DNA of 64,000 nt, taken from assembly GCA_965249005.1 (NCBI GenBank), contig CBDFLD010000020.1, forward strand, positions 496,001 to 560,000, read 5' to 3'. The notes beneath the pieces were generated by a model, which was not told the origin of the DNA, did not search any database, and saw nothing but the letters and a program-made list of their open reading frames with translations. The DNA is from CBDFLD01 sp965249005. GTDB lineage: Bacteria; Acidobacteriota; UBA6911. Below are positions 53,806-63,327 of this stretch, in pieces. Position 1 is the stretch's first letter. Each line of letters starts with the position of its first letter. The translations under genes and the position numbers were made by a program.

Positions 53806-55671
53806 AACTAGTCCTTAGTCCAGCGTGATTTTTTGCATGAGGAGGAAGAAAAGCCCTGGAACGTGCGCCGTTACGGGATAAAATGCGTTTGATATATTTA
53901 CAAGACATCCCGAAAGGAGCACATTCCAGGTGAATAAAAGAAACCACAGAATCCTCCTCCGAGACAAGCAAAATCTTACACGCCGGTTGGAAAGAAATCA
54001 GTTTGAGGACCGGTCCGATCCTATGTTCAAGGACTCCAACACCTACTACGAGATCGCCGAGAGAACGCGCGCCATCGGATCTGGTGGTATCGGAGCCATT
54101 CACAAGCTCGTGTGTAAGCTTGGATTGGACAAAGATATCAACAGAAACATCGTTTTGCTCAAGTACCACTTTCCTTACTGGGAATCCGATCATGTACTGA
54201 ACATCGCATACAACGTCTTGTCGGGTGGAACCTGTCTCGAAGATATCGAGCGGTTGCGCCAGGATGAGACCTACATGAACGGACTGGGAGCCGAGAGGAT
54301 TCCGGATCCCACGACGGCTGGAGATTTCCTCCGTCGTTTCGATGAGGATTGGATCTTCGGACTTCAGGAAACCATCAATGAAACCCGAACCAAGGTGTGG
54401 AAGTTGCAGGATGCTTCCTTCCGGAAGGAGGCCATCATCGACGTGGACGGGACCGTCGCCGGAACCTTGGGGGAATGCAAGGAAGGAATGGACATTGCCT
54501 ACAACGGGATCTGGGGTTACGCACCGTTGATCGTGACCTTGGCCAATACGAATGAGGTCCTCTATCTGATGAATCGGCCGGGCAACCGTCCCTCTTCCGA
54601 CGGAGCGGCCGAGTGGATGGACCGGGCAATCGATCTGGTGTCGTCGGTGTTTACGAAGGTCTGGCTTCGGGGCGACACGGATTTCTCGCTGACGAGAAAC
54701 TTCGATCGCTGGGACGAGCGGGTTGGTTTTGTCTTTGGTTATGACGCCAAGCCGAACCTGGTCGGGATGGCCGATGCCCTGCCGGAGAGACAATGGAAAC
54801 CGCTCGAGCGGCCTCCTCGTTATGAGGTCAAGAGCGAAGAACGGCGCCGTCCGGAAAACGTCAAAGAACAAGTAATCAAGGAGAGAGAATTCAAGAACAT
54901 CCGCCTGCAGAGCGAGCAGGTCGCCGAGTTTGACTATCGTCCCGGACACTGTAAGAAAACCTATCGCATGGTTGTGGTTCGGAAGAACCTCACGATCGAA
55001 AAGGGGGAGCACCGGCTGTTTGATGAGGTCCGGTACTTCTTCTACATCACCAACGATCGGGAGATGACGATGGGAGAAGTGGTCCTTTTTGCCAACGATC
55101 GCTGCAACCAGGAAAACGTCATCGGTCAGCTCAAGAGTGGAGTGAACGCCTTGAGGATGCCTTCGGACAGTCTGGTATCGAACTGGGCCTACATGGTCAT
55201 CGCATCGCTGGCGTGGAATCTGAAGGCCTGGTATGGCCTGGTGACGCAGGCGCCGACAGTACGTCGTGATATCTTGAGGATGGAGTTCAAACGCTTCCTG
55301 GTGAACTTTGTGCAAATACCCTGTCAGATTGTAAGAACCGGTCGTCGCCTCGTTTACAGGATATTGGCCTATAGCAAGCATCTCGAAACCTTTTTGGCGA
55401 CGTTCGACTATATCAGGCAACTCAGGTTTACTTGAAGGCGCCTCGCCGGCGGGTGAGCCCGTACCCCCGGCGGAGCAAGAGTGGCGGGCGAAAGGAAGGG
55501 CATAACAGAGACAAACAAGATCAAGTGATCCAGACAACCAATGGAAGGTTTGTCTCTTGTGTTTCTCTTTGCTTTCCCTGTTACGCACAAGGAGCTGAAA
55601 TCCACGAGATATTCGGAAAAGGCAAACGATTTTCCGAGCGAGCTCATACCTCGCTTATTTTGGGACTAGTT
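53806..55671 (+). mobile_element. Second IS1380-family element (boundaries tentative)
   Basis: The element surrounds the transposase at 53930-55435. AACTAGTCC at 53806-53814 recurs inverted as GGACTAGTT at 55663-55671, giving a weak 9-bp terminal repeat with a few more matches inside. No target-site duplication is visible, so the ends are not established. The region behind the transposase (55436-55669) also holds an AGAGACAAAC/GTTTGTCTCT inverted repeat with a spacer of about 36 bases. Confidence 0.5.
53930..55435 (+). CDS. IS1380 family transposase (second type)
   Basis: The 501-residue DDE transposase is clearly different from the one at 16323-17654. It has an N-terminal dimerisation region (IGAIHKLVCKLGLDKDINRN), first catalytic Asp in IIDVDGTVAGTLGECKEG, second in VWLRGDTDFSLTRNFDRW and Glu in NDRCNQENVIGQLKSGVNAL. 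The GTG start has AAGGAG about 14 bases upstream. The frame is intact. It lies between the Fic gene and the histidine kinase. Confidence 0.9.
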   Translation: MNKRNHRILLRDKQNLTRRLERNQFEDRSDPMFKDSNTYYEIAERTRAIGSGGIGAIHKLVCKLGLDKDINRNIVLLKYHFPYWESDHVLNIAYNVLSGGTCLEDIERLRQDETYMNGLGAERIPDPTTAGDFLRRFDEDWIFGLQETINETRTKVWKLQDASFRKEAIIDVDGTVAGTLGECKEGMDIAYNGIWGYAPLIVTLANTNEVLYLMNRPGNRPSSDGAAEWMDRAIDLVSSVFTKVWLRGDTDFSLTRNFDRWDERVGFVFGYDAKPNLVGMADALPERQWKPLERPPRYEVKSEERRRPENVKEQVIKEREFKNIRLQSEQVAEFDYRPGHCKKTYRMVVVRKNLTIEKGEHRLFDEVRYFFYITNDREMTMGEVVLFANDRCNQENVIGQLKSGVNALRMPSDSLVSNWAYMVIASLAWNLKAWYGLVTQAPTVRRDILRMEFKRFLVNFVQIPCQIVRTGRRLVYRILAYSKHLETFLATFDYIRQLRFT

Positions 55672-55675
55672 GGGA

Positions 55676-57796
55676 ATGGAGCGCAAGCCGGAAGCGAGCC
55701 TCGCTTCCAACCAGAATGGTGTCGCTGCCGCTCGTATGATCAACGAGCGTAGCGAGCCGACCACAACGCGGGGCAGCCAGGCGGCACAGCCTGTGCCGCT
55801 ACCGCATAGCCCGCAGCCGGAGAGCGGCAATCCCACTGAGGCTGAACTCACACCTTCCATCACCAGTGACACCGCCCGTCACATTCTCTGTGACATTCTA
55901 GAAAACATCGAAGACGGCTACTACGAAGTCAATCTTGCCGGGCACTATACCTTCTTCAACGAACCGTTTTGCGAGATTCTCGGTTATTCCCGAGATGAAC
56001 TGAGCGGGACGAGCTATCCGAACGCCCAGATTTCGACACGTTCCCTCGGTCCCGACGAAAAGGAAACTTCGCGCCGGGTGTTCGACGTATTCAACCAGGT
56101 ATACCGCACCGGCGCCCCGGTGAAAGATTTCTCCTTCGAGATCACCCAGAAAGATGGATCCAGGCGGTTTGTCGAATCTTCCATCTCTCTCATACGGGAT
56201 GCCGAAGGTCATAGGCAAGGTTTTCGAGGAATCGTACGAGACATCACGTCACGCAAGAAAACAGAAGAGGCACTCGTTCAGACCGAACAGAAGTATCGTG
56301 CCCTGATACAGAACTCTCTATACGGAATCTATCGTGTTTCCGTCGATGGCCGACTCTCGGAGGCCAATCCCGTGCTCCTGAAGATGCTCCAGTACGATTC
56401 AGCAGCAGAGCTTGCGGCTCTCAATCTCGCGACGGACGTCTTTCGGGACCCATCGGACCGGGAGCGCATGGTCGAGTTGTACCGCAAGAATGGCCAGATC
56501 AAGAATATGGAGGTCGACTGGAAGCGTAAGAACGGATCAATCGTGACGGTCCAGCTCAGTGGTTGGGCGGCGAGAGACGATTCTGGAACTCTGGTTGGTT
56601 TCGATGTCCTCGTCGAAGACGTGACCGAACGCAGGACACTCGAGAAACAGCTGCGCCAATCTCAGAAGATGGAGGCAGTGGGACGGCTTGCCGGGGGAAT
56701 CGCGCACGATTTCAACAATCTCTTGACGACCATCATCGGCTACAGCGACCTGCTCCTGGACAAGGTGGGCAACGCTTCCTTCCGGATCGACATCGAGGAG
56801 ATCAAAAAGGCCGGTGAACGGGCGGGGACACTCACCAGACAGCTGCTCGCCTTCAGCCGCCGGCAGCTCTTGCAACCCAAGGTGCTCAACCTTGATGCTG
56901 TGGTCGCGGACCTGAGCCGGATGTTGCGACGCCTGATCGGCGAGGACATCGTCTTGATCACGGTCCCGAACCGGTCGCTCCGGTGCGTCCGGGCCGATCC
57001 CGGACAGATCGAGCAGGTCTTGATGAATCTCGCCGTGAACGCCCGAGACGCTATGCCCCAAGGGGGCCGGCTCGTCATCGAAACGGCCGACGTCGATCTC
57101 GATGAGAGTTCCTTCAGCAACGTTGCCGTGCAACCAGGCCCCTACTGCATGCTGTCGGTGAGCGACACCGGAGTTGGGATGGACGAAGAGACCCAATCGC
57201 GCATCTTCGAGCCCTTTTTTACAACCAAGGAAATGGGCAAGGGAACGGGGCTCGGCTTGGCCACGGTGTACGGTATCGTCAAGCAGAGCGACGGATTCGT
57301 CTGGGTTTCCAGTGAGCCCGACAAGGGCACAACCTTCAAGATTTACCTCCCGCAGGTGCAGGGGCTGGATTCGTGCGAGAGCGTGGAAAAGTCAAAGCTC
57401 CCGAGTGACGGTTCCGAGACCATCATGATCGTCGAGGACGAGGACGGTGTTCGAGCACTCGCCAGCAGGGTCCTTCAACTCAAAGGATATAGCGTACTCG
57501 AAGCACACCACGGCGAAGAAGCCCTGTTGATCACCAAGAAACACAATGCCCCCATCCACTTGTTACTCACCGATGTGGTCATGCCCCATATGGGCGGGCG
57601 GGAACTGGCAGAACGGATGATGCCCTCGAATCCTCAGATGAAGGTCCTCTACATGTCCGGCTACACGAGCGATGCCATCGTCCGCTACGGCGTCCTCGAC
57701 CCACAGATATCGTTCGTCCAGAAACCATTCACTCCCGAGACCCTGACGGTAAAAGTGCGAAAAGTCCTCGACGCCCCCATGCCCAGTGAGATGTAA
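55676..57796 (+). CDS. Hybrid sensor histidine kinase (PAS-PAS-HisKA-HATPase-REC)
   Basis: There are two PAS domains (ILENIEDGYYEVNLAGHYTF, about 60-190, and YRALIQNSLYGIYRVSVDGR, about 205-310). A HisKA helix follows with phospho-acceptor His in GGIAHDFNNLLTTIIGYSDL (about residue 344), then N-box NLAVNARDAMPQGG and G-box KGTGLGLATVYGIVKQSDG. A C-terminal receiver domain (TIMIVEDEDGVRALASRVL) has Asp in LLLTDVVMPHMGG and Lys in SFVQKPF. No membrane segment is visible, so it is probably cytoplasmic. The first 55 residues are low-complexity and repeat-like, and the true start may be later (ATG 55736). Confidence 0.9.
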   Translation: MERKPEASLASNQNGVAAARMINERSEPTTTRGSQAAQPVPLPHSPQPESGNPTEAELTPSITSDTARHILCDILENIEDGYYEVNLAGHYTFFNEPFCEILGYSRDELSGTSYPNAQISTRSLGPDEKETSRRVFDVFNQVYRTGAPVKDFSFEITQKDGSRRFVESSISLIRDAEGHRQGFRGIVRDITSRKKTEEALVQTEQKYRALIQNSLYGIYRVSVDGRLSEANPVLLKMLQYDSAAELAALNLATDVFRDPSDRERMVELYRKNGQIKNMEVDWKRKNGSIVTVQLSGWAARDDSGTLVGFDVLVEDVTERRTLEKQLRQSQKMEAVGRLAGGIAHDFNNLLTTIIGYSDLLLDKVGNASFRIDIEEIKKAGERAGTLTRQLLAFSRRQLLQPKVLNLDAVVADLSRMLRRLIGEDIVLITVPNRSLRCVRADPGQIEQVLMNLAVNARDAMPQGGRLVIETADVDLDESSFSNVAVQPGPYCMLSVSDTGVGMDEETQSRIFEPFFTTKEMGKGTGLGLATVYGIVKQSDGFVWVSSEPDKGTTFKIYLPQVQGLDSCESVEKSKLPSDGSETIMIVEDEDGVRALASRVLQLKGYSVLEAHHGEEALLITKKHNAPIHLLLTDVVMPHMGGRELAERMMPSNPQMKVLYMSGYTSDAIVRYGVLDPQISFVQKPFTPETLTVKVRKVLDAPMPSEM

Positions 57797-57955
57797 GGGG
57801 TACCCCTTCCAGAGGCAAACCGCGGCCTGGGAAAATGCTTCCGGACAATCCATCCGCTTTCCGAATCGTTTCATATCAATTCTCTTGTCACGACGGCAGC
57901 TCCTGGTCTAAAAGAGTCTCGGCGCTTCGCCCGTCTATTAACGTAGGAGAATCTC

Positions 57956-58828
57956 ATGAGACGCTTGTTTCTGTGGGCCCTTGTTTTTCCAACCTTCGCC
58001 TGGAGCCAGGACACTCCAGCCTGGACCGTCTTGACCGGCTCGCGCATCGTGGATCTGTCGGTGACAGTGAGCGAGACCCTCCCGGCCAACTGGGCCGAGG
58101 CGCCGCGTTTTGCACGATGGACCTACAACTGGTTCACTCCTATACGCAACGACTATGGCACGGTCGTTTCCCCGAGTGAAGCTCCCTACTACGGACAGCG
58201 TTTCATGATGGACGAACATACCGGAACCCAGGTGGATTTTCCGGCGCACTTCATCCCTCCACCCGATTCCGGATTGCCGCACGCCAGTGAACAGGGAAAC
58301 TCAACTGGAGACAAGTACCCACTGGCGCATCTGATGGGGTCGGCGGTGGTAGTGGATGTCACCCAGCTTCTGGACAAGGCGGAGCCGGGGAAAAGCCCCC
58401 GGATCACGCTATCGCACATCCAGGATTGGGAGAATAGGAATGGTTCGATTCGGGCCGGAGAAGTCGTGCTATTTCGCAGTGGGTACACCGACAGGTATTA
58501 CAAGCCCTACCCAGAGGGAAAGCGGCTCACGTTCGATCCGGTGGTGGCCAAATCGGCGCCGGGCTGGCCGGCCCCGGACCCCGAGGTGCTGCCCTATCTG
58601 CAAAAGAAAGGAGTCTGGCATCTAGGCACCGATGGTCCAAGCATGGGACCGGCGGAGGCCGGACAGGAGACGCACGTCGCGGGACTCACTTTTGGCATGA
58701 GCTGGGAGGAGATGCTGATCAACCTGGATGAGCTACCTGTCCGCGGCGCCTTCTACATCGCGCTGCCGATCAAGATAGCTGATTCCAGCGGGAGCCCCAC
58801 GAGAGCGATCGCTTTCGTTCCACGCTGA
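57956..58828 (+). CDS. Secreted cyclase family protein (kynurenine formamidase-like fold)
   Basis: TAGGAGAATCTC precedes the ATG, which opens a signal peptide (MRRLFLWALVFPTFAWSQ). The protein has the metal-binding motif DEHTGTQVDFPAHF, a variant of H-x-G-T-H-x-D-x-P-x-H with Gln in place of the second His. GVWHLGTDGPSMGPAEAGQE and THVAGLTFGMSWEEMLINLD follow. Known relatives hydrolyse N-formylkynurenine or act on cyclic amides and lactones. The His to Gln change may alter metal binding. The protein is exported, unlike typical KynB. Confidence 0.88.
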   Translation: MRRLFLWALVFPTFAWSQDTPAWTVLTGSRIVDLSVTVSETLPANWAEAPRFARWTYNWFTPIRNDYGTVVSPSEAPYYGQRFMMDEHTGTQVDFPAHFIPPPDSGLPHASEQGNSTGDKYPLAHLMGSAVVVDVTQLLDKAEPGKSPRITLSHIQDWENRNGSIRAGEVVLFRSGYTDRYYKPYPEGKRLTFDPVVAKSAPGWPAPDPEVLPYLQKKGVWHLGTDGPSMGPAEAGQETHVAGLTFGMSWEEMLINLDELPVRGAFYIALPIKIADSSGSPTRAIAFVPR

Positions 58829-59019
58829 GATGCGTCCGCGCGGGTTTCCCGTTTTCGGAGAAACCCAACTGTGTTGCCAGCTTTCGGAGTCGATCGACCA
58901 ATCGTTCGCCTTTTCGATCGTACTTCTTGGCTTGGTATCGGACCCGCCACCCTTCGGCGGGATCGTTTTCAATGGCACTCTCGAGCGGTTCGGGCATATA
59001 CGCCGGACGGCCAAGTGCC
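58829..59019. other. Non-coding or remnant segment
   Basis: There is no intact gene. On the minus strand a frame readable as GRPAYMPEPLESAIENDPAE and VRYQAKKYDRKGERLVDRLR has protein-like composition but matches nothing I can name and continues into the cyclase gene's antisense side. It may be a degraded gene end. Confidence 0.3.
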
Positions 59020-59337
59020 TCCTTCCCCAGGTACGGCAATGAAATTGAAGCAGATGAGCTTGGAACGCAATATCTGTGGAACTCGGGCTTCGACCCAAAC
59101 GGCCTGGCGAGTTTTTTGAAACGGGTCAAGGACAACAATCTGTTGGACGTGGCGAAGGGAACTTGGCGACCCATGAGCCAACCCCCTCTCGAGCTGCGAC
59201 TGAAGCGCATCGGCAAAGTCCTCAAGAAGCTACCGGTTCTCCCATCCGTCCGTGTCAACAGCAGCAGGTTTATCAAATTCCAAGATCAGCTTCGCCCCGC
59301 CTCCGGCGGCCTTCGCTCTAAATCGGGTCAGAACTGA
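59020..59337 (+). pseudogene. M48 peptidase C-terminal remnant
   Basis: The frame reads PRYGNEIEADELGTQYLWNS, then GFDPNGLASFLKRVKDNN and SQPPLELRLKRIGKVLKKLP, ending SKSGQN. This equals the conserved third metal-ligand helix of M48 metalloproteases ('..E.EAD.LG..Y....G.DP......') followed by the 'HPP...RI..L' motif. The HExxH region is absent. It is a scar of a once complete M48 gene. Confidence 0.65.
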
Positions 59338-59369
59338 GTCCTCCTACGGCATGACGAAGACGTTCCTAA

Positions 59370-60790
59370 TCAGGAAACGTCATGGGACCGGCCCAGCCGT
59401 CCGCGGGCTACGGTAGCAAACAAACAGCCGGCGACAAGCAGGACCCCGAGGCTACCGAACGCAAACAGGCCACTCTCGGCGTCCCAGTAGCCTTTGAGTC
59501 CCAGGGCGACAAAGACGGCCCCCGACACCAGGTTGAGCAACAACAACCAGATCGGCATCCGCAGCGATCGCGGCAAGAATCGACGATCCATCCAGAGATT
59601 CAGAAAACAAAAGATGCCGCAAGCGAGCACCCCCGTAAACAGATTGGCCGGGGTCAGAATGGCCAGCAGCAGCCGCGGTCTGTCCTCGCCACCACTTGCC
59701 TGGTAGAAAAGCAGCCAGATCAGAATCGCATACGCCCAAACCGCGCACCAGACGACGGCGATCCGCCTGATGTGGCGGGCGCGCGCTAGTGCGAACCGAT
59801 GATCGAGAGCGTGCGCCATTTCGGCGGCAATGCTGCAAGCCACTTCCAGGGTGCCGTACAAGGTGCCGAACATGGTCAACAAGGCACCGGCAATGTAGAG
59901 CGGAAGCAGGGCGGGATGAATCCCGGTGACGAACTGCGCCTGCAGATTCAGCAGGTTGTTCTGATCCGGAATCTCGTGGTTGGGGCCCAGGATCATCGAG
60001 CCCGAGGCGACGAATACCACGCTGAAAGCGATAACCAGCACGAAGCCGATTGTCGAATCGATGTACGGGGCGCGAACCCATTGGCGCACGGGATGCCGCG
60101 CGTCACCGGCGATGGCAACGAGCTGGCTGGCAGTTGCCGGGCTATCTCCGGGTACTCGGCGCTGAGCCAGTCGGGATAAAGGTAGGGTTGCGGGACAACA
60201 GCACCCTTGAGCAGTTCGAGCCACTGAGGATGGTAGAGAATCAGCGTCACGCCCGCACAGAGCATCAGGGCCGCGACAATTCCCAGCTGGACCCGCTCCA
60301 GAATGGAATAACCGCCGGTCGCGCTGACAACCAGCACGGCACCTAGAATGGCGGCGCCCCACAGGTAATCGACGCCGCCTCCCAATCGGCCACTGGTTCC
60401 TGTGACCCAACTGGTCAAATTGCCGAGCACGCCACAATGGAATGCAATCCAGATAGGCAAGCTCACCGTCGCGATCAGCAAGAGCACGCTGGGCAGCCAA
60501 CCACGGGGGCCGGGCAGCATCATCATTCGTTCGTAGGGATGCGCGCCGGTCAAAACCATGTGCCGCGACAAGGCGATTACGAGTCCCCACTTGAGTATCG
60601 AGATCACCACAAACAGAAATAGAATGCGATATCCGAAGAGCGCGCCCCCGCGCGTCGAGAAGATGAGCTCCCCGGTCCCAATTGTCAGCGACGCGATGAT
60701 GGCACCCGGTCCGAAGACGCGCAGCCAATCGAACCAACCCCGCGGCAGGACCGCCATCGGGTGTTTGTCAACCTCTGATGGGTTGTTCAT
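59370..60790 (-). pseudogene. Nramp-like (divalent metal) transporter, frameshifted
   Basis: The N-terminal half (MNNPSEVDKHPMAVLPRG, WLRVFGPGAIIASLTIGTGE, VIALSRHMVLTGAHPYERMM) resembles Nramp-type transporters, with a gating 'GPG..AS...GTGE' motif. After PEIARQLPAS the frame shifts by one base near 60122-60140. It resumes as QLVAIAGDARHPVRQWVRAP, then IGFVLVIAFSVVFVASGSMI and LYIAGALLTMFGTLYGTLEV. Together about ten or more membrane segments are visible. The corrected protein is about 473 residues. The substrate metal is not predictable. Confidence 0.8.
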
Positions 60791-60864
60791 GGATGCGCGT
60801 CGTCGAGCGTTGCCACGCGAGTGGTCACCACCGTCGATCCTACCCTAGATCCACCCTTCGGTAG

Positions 60865-62514
60865 CTAGCTTTGAGCCCAATCGATCAGTTGCTTGCGCAA
60901 CCGAGTCACGATGTCGCGGTACTTCGGGTCGTAGTAGAGATTGTGTTTCTCAGCCGGGTCCTCGACCAGGTTGTAGAGTGAACCGTCCGGTCCGTAGAGT
61001 GGATCCTCTGGATAGAAAGCCGAGAGATTCCACTCCTCGGTTCGGATCATGCGCCGGATCGTGCCCGGGCGCTCACCTCGAAGCCATTCGATGTCGGTTT
61101 CCCCGGCGTAAATCTCGCTGAATACCGCCTCGCGCGAATTCGTTTCCGCCCTTTTCCCCGGAACCAGGTTTTGCCCTTCCATGTCCGACGGCACATCGAC
61201 ACCGCAAAGAGTCAGAAGGGTGGGGGCCAGGTCGATCATTTCCACCAGCCCGCTTTCCCGCCTTTCCGGAATGCGTCCGGGCCACGACAAAAGGAACGGC
61301 ACCCGGGCCGAGACGTCGTAGAAAGTAGATTTTTGATACAGATCATGCTCGCCGAGATGGGCGCCGTGATCGACCGTAAAGACGACAATGGTGTTGTCGG
61401 CATGGGGAGAGGCACGGAGCGCGTCGAGAAGCCGGCCCACCTCATGATCGACAAAGGCGGCCAAGCCGAAATAGCTCGCCCAGGTCTGGCGCTGCTCCTG
61501 CTCACTGAAGGAACTTCGCAGTTGCCCCCGGTCGTAACGGGACATAACAGACAGTTCCTCCGTGCTGACACTCGGGATCGGCATATCCCCGGGGTCGAAC
61601 ATGCGGTTATACGGCTCGGGAGGCAGAACCGGCGTATGTGGTGCCCTCAGCGACAGCCGCAGCAAAAACGGTTCCCGCACGCTGTTTTTGAGATATTGAA
61701 TCGCCGCATCCGTCCACCGGGCGCTCTCGGTTTCCGACGCGGGTGCAGGGAAGGTACCGGCGAAGATGCCGGGGGCGTTGAGCGGAACGATGCCGTACTT
61801 CTTGGGATCGAGGCCCTTGCGGAGGCCAAACCACCAGGCGTGGCCGTGCTCTGTCACCTTCGGTGTGTCTTGAAAACCCGAGCTCGGTGCACCGTGGTGG
61901 AGCTTGCCGATGCTCGCCGTTTGGTATCCGTTGTCTGCCAGTATTTCGGGAAACATCCGGTGCTGCGGGCCCTTGCCCACGATCCCGAGTTGTTTGGTAA
62001 GTTGCGCCAGTGCAACCGACCAGCCGAAGGTTTTCCTGAGCCACGGAGGAAGATCCTGGTTGTACTTGCCCTCGAATTGAGCCGTCGCAAAGGCACCCAG
62101 CTGGTCGACTCTGCGCTCGAATTCTTCGTGCCCCATCTTGTCGATGGCCGCCGCCAATTGCCGCCGGTGCCAGGAAGTAATATTGAGGCGATAGCCATTC
62201 TGCAGCACTTCAATGGTATGACCGTACTTTCCGGTCAGCATCGTCGCGCGAGAGGGCACACAAATTGGGCTTTGCACGAACGCGTTTTGAAAAAGAACTC
62301 CGCTTTCGGCCAGGCGGTCGAAATTCGGAGAATGGGCCCATGGATTGCCGTAGCATCTCAGAGAGTCCGTCCGCTGCTCATCGGTCATGATCCACAGGAT
62401 GTTGGGACGTTCGTTCGAAGGGCGGGTCTGTGCACTTCTCCCTGCTGCAATCGCTGCCGCCGAACAGCCGACCCTACCGAGAAAATCTCGTCGCGTTGTG
62501 ATGCTTCGATCCAT
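60865..62514 (-). CDS. Tat-exported sulfatase
   Basis: The protein starts MDRSITTRRDFLGRVGCSAA with a twin-arginine signal. It then has the metal motif RPNILWIMTDEQRTDSLRCY, the formylglycine motif PICVPSRATMLTGKYG, SIGKLHHGAPSSGFQDTP and a late HGAHLGEHDLYQKSTFYDVS. The Cys of C-x-P-S-R is the residue converted to formylglycine by an FGE-type enzyme. All core motifs are present, and at 549 residues the length is normal. It should hydrolyse sulfate esters of carbohydrates or related substrates. The remnant at 51730-52385 has the same fold. Confidence 0.93.
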   Translation of the reverse strand: MDRSITTRRDFLGRVGCSAAAIAAGRSAQTRPSNERPNILWIMTDEQRTDSLRCYGNPWAHSPNFDRLAESGVLFQNAFVQSPICVPSRATMLTGKYGHTIEVLQNGYRLNITSWHRRQLAAAIDKMGHEEFERRVDQLGAFATAQFEGKYNQDLPPWLRKTFGWSVALAQLTKQLGIVGKGPQHRMFPEILADNGYQTASIGKLHHGAPSSGFQDTPKVTEHGHAWWFGLRKGLDPKKYGIVPLNAPGIFAGTFPAPASETESARWTDAAIQYLKNSVREPFLLRLSLRAPHTPVLPPEPYNRMFDPGDMPIPSVSTEELSVMSRYDRGQLRSSFSEQEQRQTWASYFGLAAFVDHEVGRLLDALRASPHADNTIVVFTVDHGAHLGEHDLYQKSTFYDVSARVPFLLSWPGRIPERRESGLVEMIDLAPTLLTLCGVDVPSDMEGQNLVPGKRAETNSREAVFSEIYAGETDIEWLRGERPGTIRRMIRTEEWNLSAFYPEDPLYGPDGSLYNLVEDPAEKHNLYYDPKYRDIVTRLRKQLIDWAQS

Positions 62515-62584
62515 CGAGGACTCCGTGGAAATTGGTGAACTGACAGCGGATTATATCGAGTTCCGTCATGGTCCGAAACCACTT

Positions 62585-62605
62585 GCCGCCCACGGAGTGG
62601 GCGGC
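62585..62605. other. Strong GC hairpin between sulfatase and DinB genes
   Basis: GCCGCCCAC (62585-62593) pairs exactly with GTGGGCGGC (62597-62605) around GGA. It lies between two minus-strand genes. There is no T-run, so it may be a REP-type element rather than a terminator. Confidence 0.4.
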
Positions 62606-62656
62606 CTACGCGTTAGCGGATGGCGGAAAGCGTACCGGGTCGCAAGACCCGTTGCC

Positions 62657-63259
62657 CTAGGACCGCTCGGTTGAAGGTTTGTCTCCCGGTCCCGGCAAGT
62701 GGGCCTTTTGGCCGCCGGCGGATTCGCCCTTCAAGAGGGACTCCAAGCCGGGATACGGATAGATCACCGGGGCCTTGTTTTGCATCAGTCCTCCCGTGTC
62801 GGCGGTCGGCCCATAGGTGCTGTGCAGCTCGTGGTTGCGCATCCTCAAAAGCGTGGTCTGCTGCCCTCGGTGATGAGACGTGTGCGCGATGCGACGCAGC
62901 ATTACCCACGCCCTCGACCGCCGCACTTCAAAGAACCGGACTTCCTCTTCCCACCAGCCTTCGCTTTGGGACCGAAGGGCCACCATACGTTTACCGGAGT
63001 CTTCGGCATACTGAAGCACGAATTCAAGACGCGTCTCTTGCTTCGGGAGGGGAGGCGCGGCGACGTCGATCCCCAGCATGTTTTTGAACCATAGATCTTC
63101 ACTGACGCATTGATGGATCATGTGTTCGAGCAGGTTTCGACCTCGGCGATCCTCTGGATGAGGCCTGAGGAAAAGACCCTCGTCATGACACATACTCCAA
63201 ACACTGACCACCTTGAGGCGCTCTGTCTCGTAACTATCAATCAAGAATTGATATCTCAT
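62657..63259 (-). CDS. DinB family protein (second)
   Basis: The 200-residue protein has a DinB pattern: LLEHMIHQCVSEDLWFKNML with His ligands, VLQYAEDSGKRMVALRSQSE and a closing LRRIAHTSHHRGQQTTLLRM. The three His positions fit the divalent metal site of the superfamily. The substrate is unknown. It is transcribed leftward, towards the sulfatase gene. Confidence 0.85.
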   Translation of the reverse strand: MRYQFLIDSYETERLKVVSVWSMCHDEGLFLRPHPEDRRGRNLLEHMIHQCVSEDLWFKNMLGIDVAAPPLPKQETRLEFVLQYAEDSGKRMVALRSQSEGWWEEEVRFFEVRRSRAWVMLRRIAHTSHHRGQQTTLLRMRNHELHSTYGPTADTGGLMQNKAPVIYPYPGLESLLKGESAGGQKAHLPGPGDKPSTERS

Positions 63260-63327
63260 TGAGTTCTCGATCTCCGCCGTCCGCTCTCTAGACTGATCGG
63301 GCTCCGCCTCGAAACCGATGCCCCGCT

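Noticed and set aside
53642..55588. A 648-codon open frame on the minus strand
   Set aside because: It is antisense to the well-supported IS1380 transposase and to the end of the Fic gene; it has no recognisable motifs.
61171..62538. A 455-codon open frame on the plus strand
   Set aside because: It is the antisense shadow of the sulfatase, which carries all catalytic motifs.
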